64,000 nt of DNA from CAYOZN01 sp964408455 (GTDB taxonomy: Bacteria; Planctomycetota; Phycisphaerae; UBA1845; UTPLA1). The notes beneath the pieces were generated by a model. It saw nothing but the letters and a program-made list of their open reading frames with translations. It was not told the DNA's origin and made no database searches. Location of the stretch: assembly GCA_964408455.1 (NCBI GenBank), contig CAYOZN010000004.1, positions 124,001 through 188,000 of the forward strand, given 5' to 3'. A program made the position numbers and the translations under genes. Positions 55,341 to 63,949 of the stretch are shown here, one piece after another. How positions within the stretch are numbered: position 1 is the stretch's first letter; each line of letters starts with the position of its first letter.

Positions 55341-55390
55341 GGGAGCAGGGATTAAGGGAATCAGGGATTAAGGGATTGAGGGAAGGGGCG
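55341..55390. repeat. Short tandem AGGGATT/AGGGA tract
   Basis: Units like agggattaaggga recur three to four times just upstream of the rnfC start, with a gggagcaggg lead-in. It resembles, on the complementary strand, the CCCTTAC tract at 4824-4873. The rest of the gap to 55587 holds no recognised feature. Confidence 0.65.
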
Positions 55391-55587
55391 AGAAGTTAGC
55401 GTCAGGGGAAAAAGGGTGCGCGGCCGTGGTTTCGGTGTCATCATCGCCTGTCCCTCTATTTGATCAGCATTCAACGCGTCGAGTGTCGATGCCCCGCCGC
55501 AAAGCGGGCATTCTAGCGAACGGCCCGGGGGTACGAAACGGACGCCTCGCCTCGCTGCCCAGACGCTCAGTGATAGCGAACCCAGCC

Positions 55588-58500
55588 CTAGCGTTTTGAT
55601 TTGTTGACGTTTTGACTTTTTGGCGTTTCAGGCTTGAGACGGGGGCGGACGCCGAGGTGGGGCGTGCCCGCGGGCGTGTCAACGTGGACGCAGAAGCCCC
55701 AGTCGCCGCCGCCCTGGTTGATCTTGAGGAGCAGCGTGTTTTCGCCCTTGTTCAGGCGGACGGGCACGCGGTCCTGCTTGCTGGTGTAGGGGCGGCCGCG
55801 GTCGAGGCGGTGCACTTCTTTGCCGTTGAGCCATGCCACGACGCCGTCATCGCTGCCGCATGCGAGGACGGCATCGGTGTCTTCGTCGGCGTCGAGATAG
55901 GTGAAGGCGTAGACGACGGCGTTGTAGACGCGTTCGCCGAAGACGTCGTCGAAGTCGATGAAGAACTCCTGCGTCAGGTCGTCGCCGGGCTTGATCTCGC
56001 GCTGAACGACGCGCCACTTGATTTTGTTATTTGGTGTGGCACCGGTTTCCAACCGGTGACCATCCTTGCGGTCGTACTCGGCGGAGAGGTCGACGCCATC
56101 TTCGGGCGGGAATTTCTTTGCGAGGCTGGTTTCCATGGGGCCGGCGTCGAAGGGGCCGGCGATGTGCCAGGCGTTGATGGAGGGGAGGATTATGCTCTCA
56201 AGCGGCACTTCAACGTCAAACGAATCGCTGAAGATTCGGAGGCATGATCGGATGACACTGGTGGAACGATTTGCTTTGGATGTCAGCCTCACATGTTCAC
56301 TAATTGGAAATTTGTCGAGTGGTGGCTTGAACGAGCGCACGCGAGGTCCGATGTGTTCCAAGCCTTCAGTGCCTTCAATCTTGATGTCGAGCCCCAACGA
56401 TTCTTTTGCCTCGCTTGGCAGTGTGCAATCGAATTCGATGTCGAGAATCATTTGATCCGGAGCATTGAAATCAAACGAAACCGACTGTTTGTAGTAAAGC
56501 TGATGCAGCCGAATCAGCCAGCGACGCACCACATCAGACTGCGTAAAGAGGTCGCGCAATAACGCGTCGCCGTACATAAGGTAATAATGGAAAACTGTGC
56601 CCGGCGAACCCCACTCGTGGTTTGGAACAATTTTTCTCGACCAGTACATGCTGCCTTCCACTGCATCATACGTGACTTTCGGGTCCTCACGTTGCATGCG
56701 GAGTACGTCAAGTTGAGCTATTGCATAAGAAAGTCCCCTGAGTCCGTAGCGAAGTGAAGCCAATTCCTCTTCGCCGGCGTAAGTAATGTCCACCTGACAG
56801 GGAGCATCGATAGGTACATTTCCGGTCGGGACCGACATGCCAAAGATGCGGCCGCGATAGTATTCCTCTTCAAATTGGTCAAGAAACTGGCCGTTTACTT
56901 CGACTTCGGACTGGCCAAAATCCCGGAACCGCACTTCGAACGCGCGACGCTCTTGTAAATGTGCATTCTCTATCTCGGGCGGCCCGATTACGACCTCAAC
57001 CTTCTCCTTTCCTACATCGCTTCGAACCGGTGTCCAGAAACAACCGTCGCGCGGGCGATCCGGGGTCTCGGGCTGTTCTTCAAATACGCGTGCCTTCCCT
57101 TCGTAGCCGGGGAAAATGTTAAGTACAAGGGGATCCGGCACAGCCGAGACGTGTTGGTCGCTGCTCGGGATAATTGCGCCACCCCGGACGAACAACGGAA
57201 TCTCATCCAGGGGGACTGCCATTCGTACGTCAGCGGGCCCATCGTACATTCTGCCGGTGAACCAGTTCGTCCACGTCCCCGGCGGCAGCCAAACTTTCAC
57301 CATCGCCAGCCCGCTGATCGGATCGGCCGGCTCCGTCACCGGCGCGACCAGCAGGTCGTCGCCAAACATGTACTGCCCGCCATGCTGGTAGGCCTCGTCC
57401 AGCTCCGGCCATTCGTAATACAGCGGGCGACACAGCGGCAGGCCAGTGTCGTGGCATTTGCGGGCCATGGTGTAGATGTAGGGCAACAGCTCATATCGCA
57501 GGTGAATCGCCTTGCGGGCGGCCTCAAACACCTCGGGCGGGAATTTCCAGATGCGGCGCTCGGCATCCGGGTTCTTCGTCGTGTGCGTGCGCAGGATCGG
57601 GCTGAAGCAGCCCCACTGAATCCAGCGGGCATACAGCTCGCCGTCGACGGGGCCGGGCTGGTGACCGCCGATGTCGTGGCTCCAGTAGGCGTAGCCAACA
57701 TTGCCTGCCGTCGCGGTGAAGTAGGGTTGAAACGCAAGAGATGACCAGTTGCAGAAGGTGTCGCCGGAGAAACCAATCTGGTATCGATGGTTGCCCAGGC
57801 CGCCCCAGCGGGAGAAGATGAGTGGGCGGCGGCCGGTGTCAGCCGCGCGGCGCTCCATGTCGTTCCAGTGCAGCCAGTTGAGCATCCACAGGGGATCGAG
57901 ACCCGGAATCCCGCTCTGCGTGCCCTGCTGCCAGTCCATCCACCAGAAGTCGATGCCGATTTTCTCCAGTGGATGGTGCAGGTGTTTGAAATAGGCTTCG
58001 ACGTACTTCGGATCGGTGCAGTCGAAGGGAATTTTCTCCGTTGTCTGTGGATCCAGCCCCATCGTTTCGCACATTGGGGGAAAGGCGGCCTCGTGCCGGC
58101 CCACGCCGTCGGCGGGGTGCAGGTTGAGCGTCACCTTCAGGCCCTGTTCGTGCGCCCATTTCAGGAATCCCTCGGGGTCGGGGAAGTATTTCGGGTTCCA
58201 GGTGTAGCCGGTCCAGCCATCCAGGTGCCAGTCCATGTCGATGACCAGCACGTCCAGCGGGACGTCGTGCTGCTTGAACTCGGCGACCAGCTCGCGCAGC
58301 TCGGCGTCGCTGTAGGCCCAGTAGCGCGACCACCAAAGACCGAACGCATAACGCGGGGGCAGCGGAATCTTCCCGGCCACCCGCGTGAAGTCGTACAGGG
58401 CGAGCTTGTAGTCGTGACCGTAGCCGAAGAAATACCAGTCGAGCGCATCCTCGTTCTGGCTGCCATTACTTCCTGAGGCACCGGCTTCCGACCGCTGATC

Positions 58501-59163
58501 TGCGCCTCCCTGATCTGTGGCATCGGTTTCCAACCGCTGATCTGTGGCACCGGTTTTTAGCCGGTGACTGCCTCTCGGCCTGGGCCAGGTGTCCGCCTGA
58601 AGAATCGGAGTTTCCAGCTTATCGAACACAAGCGACTTGCTGTCGTCGATCAGAACCCAGCCGTCCCGCGAGAGAATTCCCGGCTCCAGCGATGTCGCAC
58701 CGCTGACACCATCCAGCGTCCGAAAGGTGCCCTTCAGGTTGCCGGTGTCGGGCTTGCCGGGATGCCAGGTGTAGAGAGTCTCCTTCCGGCGGGATTCGAT
58801 TTTCAGATTGTCGGCCGTGAATCGCCTGCCATTGCCGGTGTAGGTAAGCCTGAGCGCCGCCGTCTCAATTGTCAGCGCACCATCCTCGCCGCGTGACTGC
58901 TGGAACCTGGGCACATCAAGATCGCGATTGACGAACACCTGCGAGGCACGGTCCTCAAAGACGCCATCGGGCGACCATTCCATGCGAATGAGCGAGTGCG
59001 AGAGGAAGGTAAATCGCGCGTTACCCACGACCACCACGGCGGCGTCGCGGGCCCGTGGACTCCATGTCTCCCCGGCTTGCGCAGTCGCAGTTGTGATTAG
59101 TGCAAATCCTGCTGGAAGCGCGATGGAAAACGCTCGGAAAACGTTCATTACGAAAATCCTCAT
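55588..59163 (-). CDS. Exported GH31 alpha-glycosidase with C-terminal binding domains and repeat-derived inserts
   Basis: A signal peptide (MNVFRAFSIALPAGFALITT region) exports this 1191-residue enzyme. The GH31 barrel has IDFWWMDWQQG with nucleophile D410 and SGDT with acid/base D468. Residues ~740-1000 form a further domain, AT-richer at the DNA level, and the end (WHIAGPFDAG..., LACGSDDGVVAWLNG) looks like a sugar-binding sandwich. Two stretches, about 199-230 (HRLKTGAT...) and 1035-1043 (HRLETGATP), are encoded by palindromic repeats in frame. ATG at 59148, five codons later, has AGGA ahead and may be the true start. Known activities of the family: alpha-glucosidase or alpha-xylosidase. 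Confidence 0.9.
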   Translation of the reverse strand: MRIFVMNVFRAFSIALPAGFALITTATAQAGETWSPRARDAAVVVVGNARFTFLSHSLIRMEWSPDGVFEDRASQVFVNRDLDVPRFQQSRGEDGALTIETAALRLTYTGNGRRFTADNLKIESRRKETLYTWHPGKPDTGNLKGTFRTLDGVSGATSLEPGILSRDGWVLIDDSKSLVFDKLETPILQADTWPRPRGSHRLKTGATDQRLETDATDQGGADQRSEAGASGSNGSQNEDALDWYFFGYGHDYKLALYDFTRVAGKIPLPPRYAFGLWWSRYWAYSDAELRELVAEFKQHDVPLDVLVIDMDWHLDGWTGYTWNPKYFPDPEGFLKWAHEQGLKVTLNLHPADGVGRHEAAFPPMCETMGLDPQTTEKIPFDCTDPKYVEAYFKHLHHPLEKIGIDFWWMDWQQGTQSGIPGLDPLWMLNWLHWNDMERRAADTGRRPLIFSRWGGLGNHRYQIGFSGDTFCNWSSLAFQPYFTATAGNVGYAYWSHDIGGHQPGPVDGELYARWIQWGCFSPILRTHTTKNPDAERRIWKFPPEVFEAARKAIHLRYELLPYIYTMARKCHDTGLPLCRPLYYEWPELDEAYQHGGQYMFGDDLLVAPVTEPADPISGLAMVKVWLPPGTWTNWFTGRMYDGPADVRMAVPLDEIPLFVRGGAIIPSSDQHVSAVPDPLVLNIFPGYEGKARVFEEQPETPDRPRDGCFWTPVRSDVGKEKVEVVIGPPEIENAHLQERRAFEVRFRDFGQSEVEVNGQFLDQFEEEYYRGRIFGMSVPTGNVPIDAPCQVDITYAGEEELASLRYGLRGLSYAIAQLDVLRMQREDPKVTYDAVEGSMYWSRKIVPNHEWGSPGTVFHYYLMYGDALLRDLFTQSDVVRRWLIRLHQLYYKQSVSFDFNAPDQMILDIEFDCTLPSEAKESLGLDIKIEGTEGLEHIGPRVRSFKPPLDKFPISEHVRLTSKANRSTSVIRSCLRIFSDSFDVEVPLESIILPSINAWHIAGPFDAGPMETSLAKKFPPEDGVDLSAEYDRKDGHRLETGATPNNKIKWRVVQREIKPGDDLTQEFFIDFDDVFGERVYNAVVYAFTYLDADEDTDAVLACGSDDGVVAWLNGKEVHRLDRGRPYTSKQDRVPVRLNKGENTLLLKINQGGGDWGFCVHVDTPAGTPHLGVRPRLKPETPKSQNVNKSKR
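56036..56060. repeat. Palindromic repeat family B inside the GH31 gene (first site)
   Basis: GTGGCACCGGTTTCCAACCG followed by GTGAC stands in the minus-strand reading frame and encodes HRLETGAT. The flanking protein (YDRKDG...KIKWRVV) would be contiguous without it, so it looks like an insertion in a loop of the sugar-binding domain. Confidence 0.85.
58476..58568. repeat. Palindromic repeat family B inside the GH31 gene (second site, three degenerate copies)
   Basis: Copies start at about 58477, 58518 and 58544, each of the form GGCAYCGGYTTYCRRCCGSTGAYCTG. They encode HRLKTGATDQ, RLETDATDQ and RSEAGAS in the same frame as the gene. They lie between DTWPRP and DWYFFGYG, which are close together in other GH31 proteins. 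Confidence 0.85.
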
Positions 59164-59211
59164 TCAGGAGTGGGCCGGCATCTCTGTGCGACGTGTGGGT
59201 CGGATATGTAG

Positions 59212-59619
59212 CTATTGCGACCAGTCCACGACGCCGAAATCCGGTATCCTCGCAAAATCAGAATCGCGGGTTACCAGAACGGCGCTCATGGCCTTTGCCG
59301 TTGCGGCAATCCACAAATCGCTGTCGTCAAGCCTGCATCCCTTCGCCTCACACGCGGTCTTGTATTCGGCATAGAATTCGGCGGCTTCAGCAGGGACTGG
59401 CTGGCATTCGACTTCTGAGAGTATTTGCCTCACGCGCTGCTCAAAGTGAATGAGCTTCCGGCCGGCCGAAAGTCTGCGAAGCCCGTATAAGACTTCGCCA
59501 AGCACAATCGTCGAGACAAGAATTTTGTCGGGATACGCGACAGCACTTAAGCGCGCAAGCGTCGCCTTCTGTTCGCGCATGATGTCGCTGAAGGCAGTTG
59601 TATCGAGGTGATAATCCAA
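59212..59619 (-). CDS. PIN-domain toxin (VapC type)
   Basis: The 135-residue product has the PIN acidic residues D6 (HLDTTAF), E42 (LGEVLYG), D101 (DDSDLWIAA) and D119 (VTRDSDF), so it should be an active Mg2+-dependent RNase. It starts with TTG at 59617-59619, three bases after the stop of the antitoxin gene, which is typical of coupled modules. The final residues (VVDWSQ) are ordinary. Known relatives cleave tRNA or mRNA when free of antitoxin. It is AT-richer than the flanking GH31 genes. Unlike the PIN gene at 11697, this one is intact. Confidence 0.92.
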   Translation of the reverse strand: MDYHLDTTAFSDIMREQKATLARLSAVAYPDKILVSTIVLGEVLYGLRRLSAGRKLIHFEQRVRQILSEVECQPVPAEAAEFYAEYKTACEAKGCRLDDSDLWIAATAKAMSAVLVTRDSDFARIPDFGVVDWSQ

Positions 59620-59622
59620 CGC

Positions 59623-59877
59623 TTATCTTTCGTCGTCAAACATGCCTTCAAAATTGATCGGCCGCTTCGCTTCTTGCAGCACGCGCTCAAATTCATCCAT
59701 GGTTTCGTCGTCGGGCCTGGGCGAGCGACTCAGTGCCTTCAGAATGGCCGCACCGGTGCCGCGATCGGATTCACCGCCTTCCGAAGTGACAGAAACGTTT
59801 ATCACCTGCCCCTCTTCAAACGGTAGAGGCTCGTCGAATTCAATTGTGCGTCCATGGACTCGACCACGCAGCGTCAT
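59623..59877 (-). CDS. Antitoxin partner of the PIN toxin
   Basis: The 84-residue product starts MTLRGRVHGRTIEFDEPLPF, a beta-rich opening like the antitoxin at 11479, and ends in a Asp/Glu-rich helix (FERVLQEAKRPINFEG). The ATG at 59875-59877 is preferred over one ten codons upstream because GGAGG stands seven bases ahead. It sits directly before the toxin gene. The N-terminus probably binds DNA or forms dimers and the C-terminus blocks the toxin, as in related systems. The latter is inference. Confidence 0.85.
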   Translation of the reverse strand: MTLRGRVHGRTIEFDEPLPFEEGQVINVSVTSEGGESDRGTGAAILKALSRSPRPDDETMDEFERVLQEAKRPINFEGMFDDER

Positions 59878-59924
59878 CGGTACACCTCCACTCGATGCCA
59901 TGCTCATTTATTATACAACGGTGG

Positions 59925-60440
59925 TCAATTCGTCGTCGTGCAGCTATGCCAGTGCCGCGCCCAGATGACCACAAACCAGATGCCGCCAATCCCGTAGGCC
60001 GCGATGACGTACCACAATTGCTCGGGCCATTCGTGCGACATGCTCTCCGCCGCAATGCTCGCGGCGATCACGTAGAACAGCAGGAACACCAGCAGAAAGC
60101 TGCCGAAAAAGTAGCGATCCGCCGAGCGCATGCGGTGGTTGCTCTCCAGCCAGCTCTCCCAGGTGACGAGACCGTCGATGTGCGGTTCGACGTGGTCCTT
60201 CAGGTACTTGCCGGCGCGGACAATGCTGTTCTGCTCGGTGATGAAGGCGAGCATCAGCACGATGAGAACGAAGGGCAGGCTGACGGCGGCGAAGGTGTTG
60301 TCGAACTGGCGCGCGGCCAGGGATGCGACCGGCACAAAAAGGGTGGCGATGACCACGAGCGCGAAGACGCGTGCCTTGCTGGTGCGAATCTCGTCGCGCA
60401 ACGTGAGATACTGCTGTTTCATGAATTCTTCCGTCGCCAT
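59925..60440 (-). CDS. Small integral membrane protein, unknown function
   Basis: The 171-residue product starts MATEEFMKQQ (polar helix), followed by four membrane spans (about 26-45, 50-68, 110-130 and 140-160) with a charged loop containing HVEPHIDGL. No family is recognised. The ATG at 60438-60440 has AAGGAGCTT directly upstream, a strong ribosome site. The frame is open upstream to 60752 but that part is Arg-rich and not protein-like. It lies between the antitoxin and the second GH31 gene. Confidence 0.8.
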   Translation of the reverse strand: MATEEFMKQQYLTLRDEIRTSKARVFALVVIATLFVPVASLAARQFDNTFAAVSLPFVLIVLMLAFITEQNSIVRAGKYLKDHVEPHIDGLVTWESWLESNHRMRSADRYFFGSFLLVFLLFYVIAASIAAESMSHEWPEQLWYVIAAYGIGGIWFVVIWARHWHSCTTTN

Positions 60441-60673
60441 GAGAAGCTCCTTATCGTTTTTTCTCTTCAGACCGGGCCGATAAGCCCGACGGGGAAGTGT
60501 CCGGCGCCCGAGTATATCCGCCGCTACAGAGAAAACGAACAGTAGGAGCGGAGCCGGCGGCAGCGCGCATGTACCGGGGAGGCGACTACGTATTACGGGC
60601 CGACACCGCCAGGCTCTGCGAATCGGCGTGCGAAGTGGATCGCGGCGGACGAGGGGCTGCCTCTCCGCGGGCC

Positions 60674-63160
60674 TCAAATGGCGATGTCGGCGGGCGAGGC
60701 AAACGTCGCCACCACGGCATCGCCCTCCCGCCAGGCGCACAGCCGAACGCACAGAGAGCGGTCGCGCTTGTCAAACCACCAGCCTTCCGTCCGCATTCGG
60801 GCCCGCTTCTTCTCCACCAGGCGGGGAAGCATGTCGCCGCGCGCGGCGATCTGGACAGGCGCCCTGCATACGCCGCGGAATCGCAGCAGATAGGCCGGCG
60901 GGGCGAAGCGCTCATCCCCTTCGCGCGAGACCAGGCGAAGCGTGAAGCGCTCCTCATCGAGGCGCGAAACGTAACGTTCCTCGAGATAATCGCCTTCGCG
61001 ATAGGCGTAGGTGCGACCGTCGTCGTTGTAGTAGTGCCCGCCGCCGTCGCCGGGGAAGATGTCGAGGATGAGGCTTTCGACCGGTCTCTCGTCGGTGTAC
61101 TGGACGACATCGCGGCTGGGGATGACGCTGCCGGCACGGGCGAACAGCGGAATGGAGGAAAGCCGGACCGGCAGCGAAAACTCCTCCCCGCCGTCGAATC
61201 GGCAACCGGTGAAGTAGTCGTACCAGGTGCCCACCGGCAGCCGCAGCAGGCGCGCCGCGGCGGCCTCGTACACCACGGGTGCCACGAATAGTGCATTGCC
61301 GAAGAGAAACTCGTGCTGTACGCGATGGGCGTCGGCGTGGTCGGGATAGTCGAGCAGAATCGGGCGCATTAGCGGCAGACCCGTGCGTTCGCCATCACGC
61401 ATCTGGCTGTAAATGTATGGCAGGAGCCGATAGCGAAGCTCGATGGCGGCGCGATTGATGCGCAGGTGCTTCTTGCCGAATGAGGCGGGGTCCTGCTCTT
61501 CGCCGTCCTTCTTCAGGCCGCCGCAGGTGTGCGTGCGGCAGAGCGGATAGAAGATGCCAAGCTGAAGCCAGCGGGTGTACAGCTCGGCTGACGGATAGGC
61601 GCGGAAGCCGCCGATATCCGCACCGGAGAAGGAGAGTCCCGAGAGCCCCATGTTGAGCAGCATGGGAATGCTCATGCGCAGGTGTTCCCAGCTGGACAGG
61701 TTGTCCCCGGTCCAGACCGCGGCGTAGCGCTGCACGCCGCTGTAGCCGGCGCGCGTCAGTACGAACGGACGATCGGCCGGCTTCAGGCGGCGAAGTCCCT
61801 CGAACGTCGCGCGGGCCATCTGCATGCCATAGACGTTATGCGCCTCGCGATGATCGGTCGGCACGCCGTCATTGTCGTGGCGCAACGTGAGTGGCACCGT
61901 GCCGTGGCTGAACGTGAAGTCGGCAGGCTCGTTCATGTCGTTCCAGAAGCCGGTCACGCCATCCTGCACGTATCCCTTGTACAGACCGCCCCACCACTCG
62001 CGCGTTTCGGGGCGGGTGAAGTCGGGATAGACGCTCTCGCCGGGCCAGACCTTGCCGACGTAGGGCTTGCCGCTGCCGTCGCGGCAGAAGTGGTCGCCGA
62101 CGACGCCTTCGTCGTAAACGAAGTAACCCGGATCGTGCTTGATGCCGGGGTCGACGATGAGCACGACCTTGTAGCCCAGCGACGCCAGTTCCTTCATGAG
62201 CCTGGGCGGATTGGGAAAGCGCTCCCGATCCCAGGTAAAGCACCGAAAGGCATCCATGTAATCGATGTCGATATAGATGGTGTCGCAGGGGAGGCGGTTC
62301 TTCCGCAGGCGGCGGGCAATCCAGCGGACCCGCTTGGCGGTTTCGTAGCTCCAGCGGCACTGCTGATAGCCGAGGGACCACAGCGGCGGCAGCGGCGTCG
62401 CGCCGACAAGCGCGGCATAACGCGAGACGACGTCGCGGGGGGCGGGGCCGGGCAGAAAGTAGTAGTCCATCTCGCCGCCCGGTGCGCCGAAGGAATAATC
62501 TCGTATCGAAGTCTTGCCCAGATCGAACGTCGCACGCCAGGTGTTGTCGAAGAAAATGCCGTGGGCGTGGCCCTTGTTCACGACCAGGCAGAACGGGTGC
62601 GACTGGTAGAGTGGATCGGTCCACGAGTCGTGTTCGGCGGCGTCGTGGTTCCAGTCGACCAGGACCTGGCCGCGCTTGTCCATCGGGCAGCCGCGCTCGC
62701 CGAGACCGAAAAAATGGTCGTCGTCGTTCAGCGACTTCCAGCAGCGGACTTCGCCGTTGTCCCATGCCATGCCCTTGCTGGGATCGTCAGCGCAGATGAG
62801 GCCGCCATCGGCCGCGAGGAAGCCGATGCGGCAAGGCGAGCGCTGGATGCGGACGCTGGCGGATTCGGCGTGAAGGAAGATGGCATCGCCGTTTTCTTCC
62901 ACGCGCCAGGGACCGGGGCCGTCGTCCTCGCGTGCCGCCACGACGGCCCACGAATGATCGCGGCCGAATACGCCGGTCGGTGCAAGCCGTACGCGGATGA
63001 TTCCGCGGCGCTCCGGCGTGATGCGCACCTGGGCCTCGCCGCAGTCGAGAAGAAGCCCGTCACTTTCGATGGCATAGTTGTTGACGGGCCCGAGCGACCG
63101 CCAGCCGAACCCTTCGGCGATGGCGTTGGCGGCGACGTCTTCGTTGCTGATTGAACCCAT
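60674..63160 (-). CDS. GH31 alpha-glucosidase, cytoplasmic type
   Basis: The 828-residue protein has no signal peptide. The GH31 catalytic barrel shows WNDMNEPADF near 407 (nucleophile Asp in the NDMNEP signature), YAAVWTGDN near 475 with the acid/base Asp, and FFLGERGCPMDKRG-type upstream motifs. The C-terminal beta-sandwich and a polar tail complete the family layout. It hydrolyses alpha-1,4- or alpha-1,6-linked glucosides taken up from outside. With the exported GH31 and the sugar ABC transporter tail at the window end, it forms a sugar-use neighbourhood. No clear Shine-Dalgarno site precedes the ATG at 63160. Confidence 0.95.
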   Translation of the reverse strand: MGSISNEDVAANAIAEGFGWRSLGPVNNYAIESDGLLLDCGEAQVRITPERRGIIRVRLAPTGVFGRDHSWAVVAAREDDGPGPWRVEENGDAIFLHAESASVRIQRSPCRIGFLAADGGLICADDPSKGMAWDNGEVRCWKSLNDDDHFFGLGERGCPMDKRGQVLVDWNHDAAEHDSWTDPLYQSHPFCLVVNKGHAHGIFFDNTWRATFDLGKTSIRDYSFGAPGGEMDYYFLPGPAPRDVVSRYAALVGATPLPPLWSLGYQQCRWSYETAKRVRWIARRLRKNRLPCDTIYIDIDYMDAFRCFTWDRERFPNPPRLMKELASLGYKVVLIVDPGIKHDPGYFVYDEGVVGDHFCRDGSGKPYVGKVWPGESVYPDFTRPETREWWGGLYKGYVQDGVTGFWNDMNEPADFTFSHGTVPLTLRHDNDGVPTDHREAHNVYGMQMARATFEGLRRLKPADRPFVLTRAGYSGVQRYAAVWTGDNLSSWEHLRMSIPMLLNMGLSGLSFSGADIGGFRAYPSAELYTRWLQLGIFYPLCRTHTCGGLKKDGEEQDPASFGKKHLRINRAAIELRYRLLPYIYSQMRDGERTGLPLMRPILLDYPDHADAHRVQHEFLFGNALFVAPVVYEAAAARLLRLPVGTWYDYFTGCRFDGGEEFSLPVRLSSIPLFARAGSVIPSRDVVQYTDERPVESLILDIFPGDGGGHYYNDDGRTYAYREGDYLEERYVSRLDEERFTLRLVSREGDERFAPPAYLLRFRGVCRAPVQIAARGDMLPRLVEKKRARMRTEGWWFDKRDRSLCVRLCAWREGDAVVATFASPADIAI

Positions 63161-63321
63161 AGGGATTGTCCAAAAATGACGAGGCTATGGCCGTATGCCG
63201 ATGATCCTTGGCTGGTAAAACATTTTATCATACCGTCAAACCGGCAACAAGCGGCACAAACGGCAATATGTGAGATGGAGATCCGGGTAGAGACGATGCC
63301 GCACCGTGAACGTGGGCTCGA
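63161..63321. other. Intergenic gap, no feature recognised
   Basis: A short AT-richer spacer that probably holds the promoter of the GH31 gene (minus strand). No hairpin or box that I trust. Confidence 0.4.
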
Positions 63322-63522
63322 TTAACGATGTGAGGCTTGGCGTGCCTCAAAACGCGCGATTTCTTCCTTGAGCTGATTGATCAGCCGCTTCAGCGATTCC
63401 ATTGTCACCTCGCGAAGGCGAGGGTCTTCCGACCCGTCCGACCGCAGCGCCTCGTAGTCGGCTTCGAGCATGCGCAGCTTGGCTCGAGTGTTGGCGAGTT
63501 CTTGTTCAGATTCGAGGCTCAA
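63322..63522 (-). CDS. Small coiled-coil protein next to a nucleotidyltransferase gene
   Basis: The 66-residue product is charged and helical, with heptad-like Leu spacing (LRMLEADYEALR, LKRLINQLKEEIARFEARQ). It has no known domain that I can name. Its start overlaps the end of the nucleotidyltransferase gene by 4 bp, so the two form a unit. The pairing recalls minimal nucleotidyltransferase toxin-antitoxin or partner systems, but I cannot say which role this protein has. Confidence 0.65.
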   Translation of the reverse strand: MSLESEQELANTRAKLRMLEADYEALRSDGSEDPRLREVTMESLKRLINQLKEEIARFEARQASHR

Positions 63523-63836
63523 GGAACTAGCTCCACCATGCTCTTCGCAATGCCCTTGCGGTCGGTCGCAAAGTACACCTCGACGAGCTTCTTAAATTCG
63601 CGTTCCCGGACCAAAGCGATCTCAAGGAAGGGAAGGCCTTCGCGTAATTCGTTCTCCGCGGCAGCATCAAGCTGTTGTCCAGTTCCCGCAAGCAGAACAC
63701 AGTCGACATCATTGGGTTCAATTATATTGGTGACAAAACTGCCGTTCAACACGATCCTTTGAACGCCGGCTCGCGCGGCAAGCTCCACCATCCAGATCAG
63801 AGACTCCATCTGAACCCGGCGCAGCTCAGAATACAT
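63519..63836 (-). CDS. Minimal nucleotidyltransferase-fold protein (DUF6932-like)
   Basis: The 105-residue product has the pattern GSFVTNIIEPNDVD (about 32-45), i.e. Gly-Ser followed by Asp-x-Asp-type acidic residues (ND-V-D), as in the nucleotidyltransferase fold. Part of the helical flank is typical, but the usual second acidic strand is reduced. Such proteins resemble DUF6932 members and may be toxins or antitoxins; activity is not known. Its stop overlaps the coiled-coil gene (ATGA). Located downstream of the ABC permease tail on the same strand. Confidence 0.7.
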   Translation of the reverse strand: MYSELRRVQMESLIWMVELAARAGVQRIVLNGSFVTNIIEPNDVDCVLLAGTGQQLDAAAENELREGLPFLEIALVREREFKKLVEVYFATDRKGIAKSMVELVP

Positions 63837-63949
63837 GCCAAAACGCTATCTGACTTCATCGAGTGTTGCAGCATGCAAATCTGGCGGCAAGAAACCGTGC
63901 TCGTCAAATGGTGGGATCACCGCTCACCTCACAATGAAAATTCCGCCCG

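Noticed and set aside
60441..60752. Longer start for the small membrane protein at 59925
   Set aside because: The upstream part is basic and low in complexity; a strong AAGGAG site precedes the ATG at 60440.
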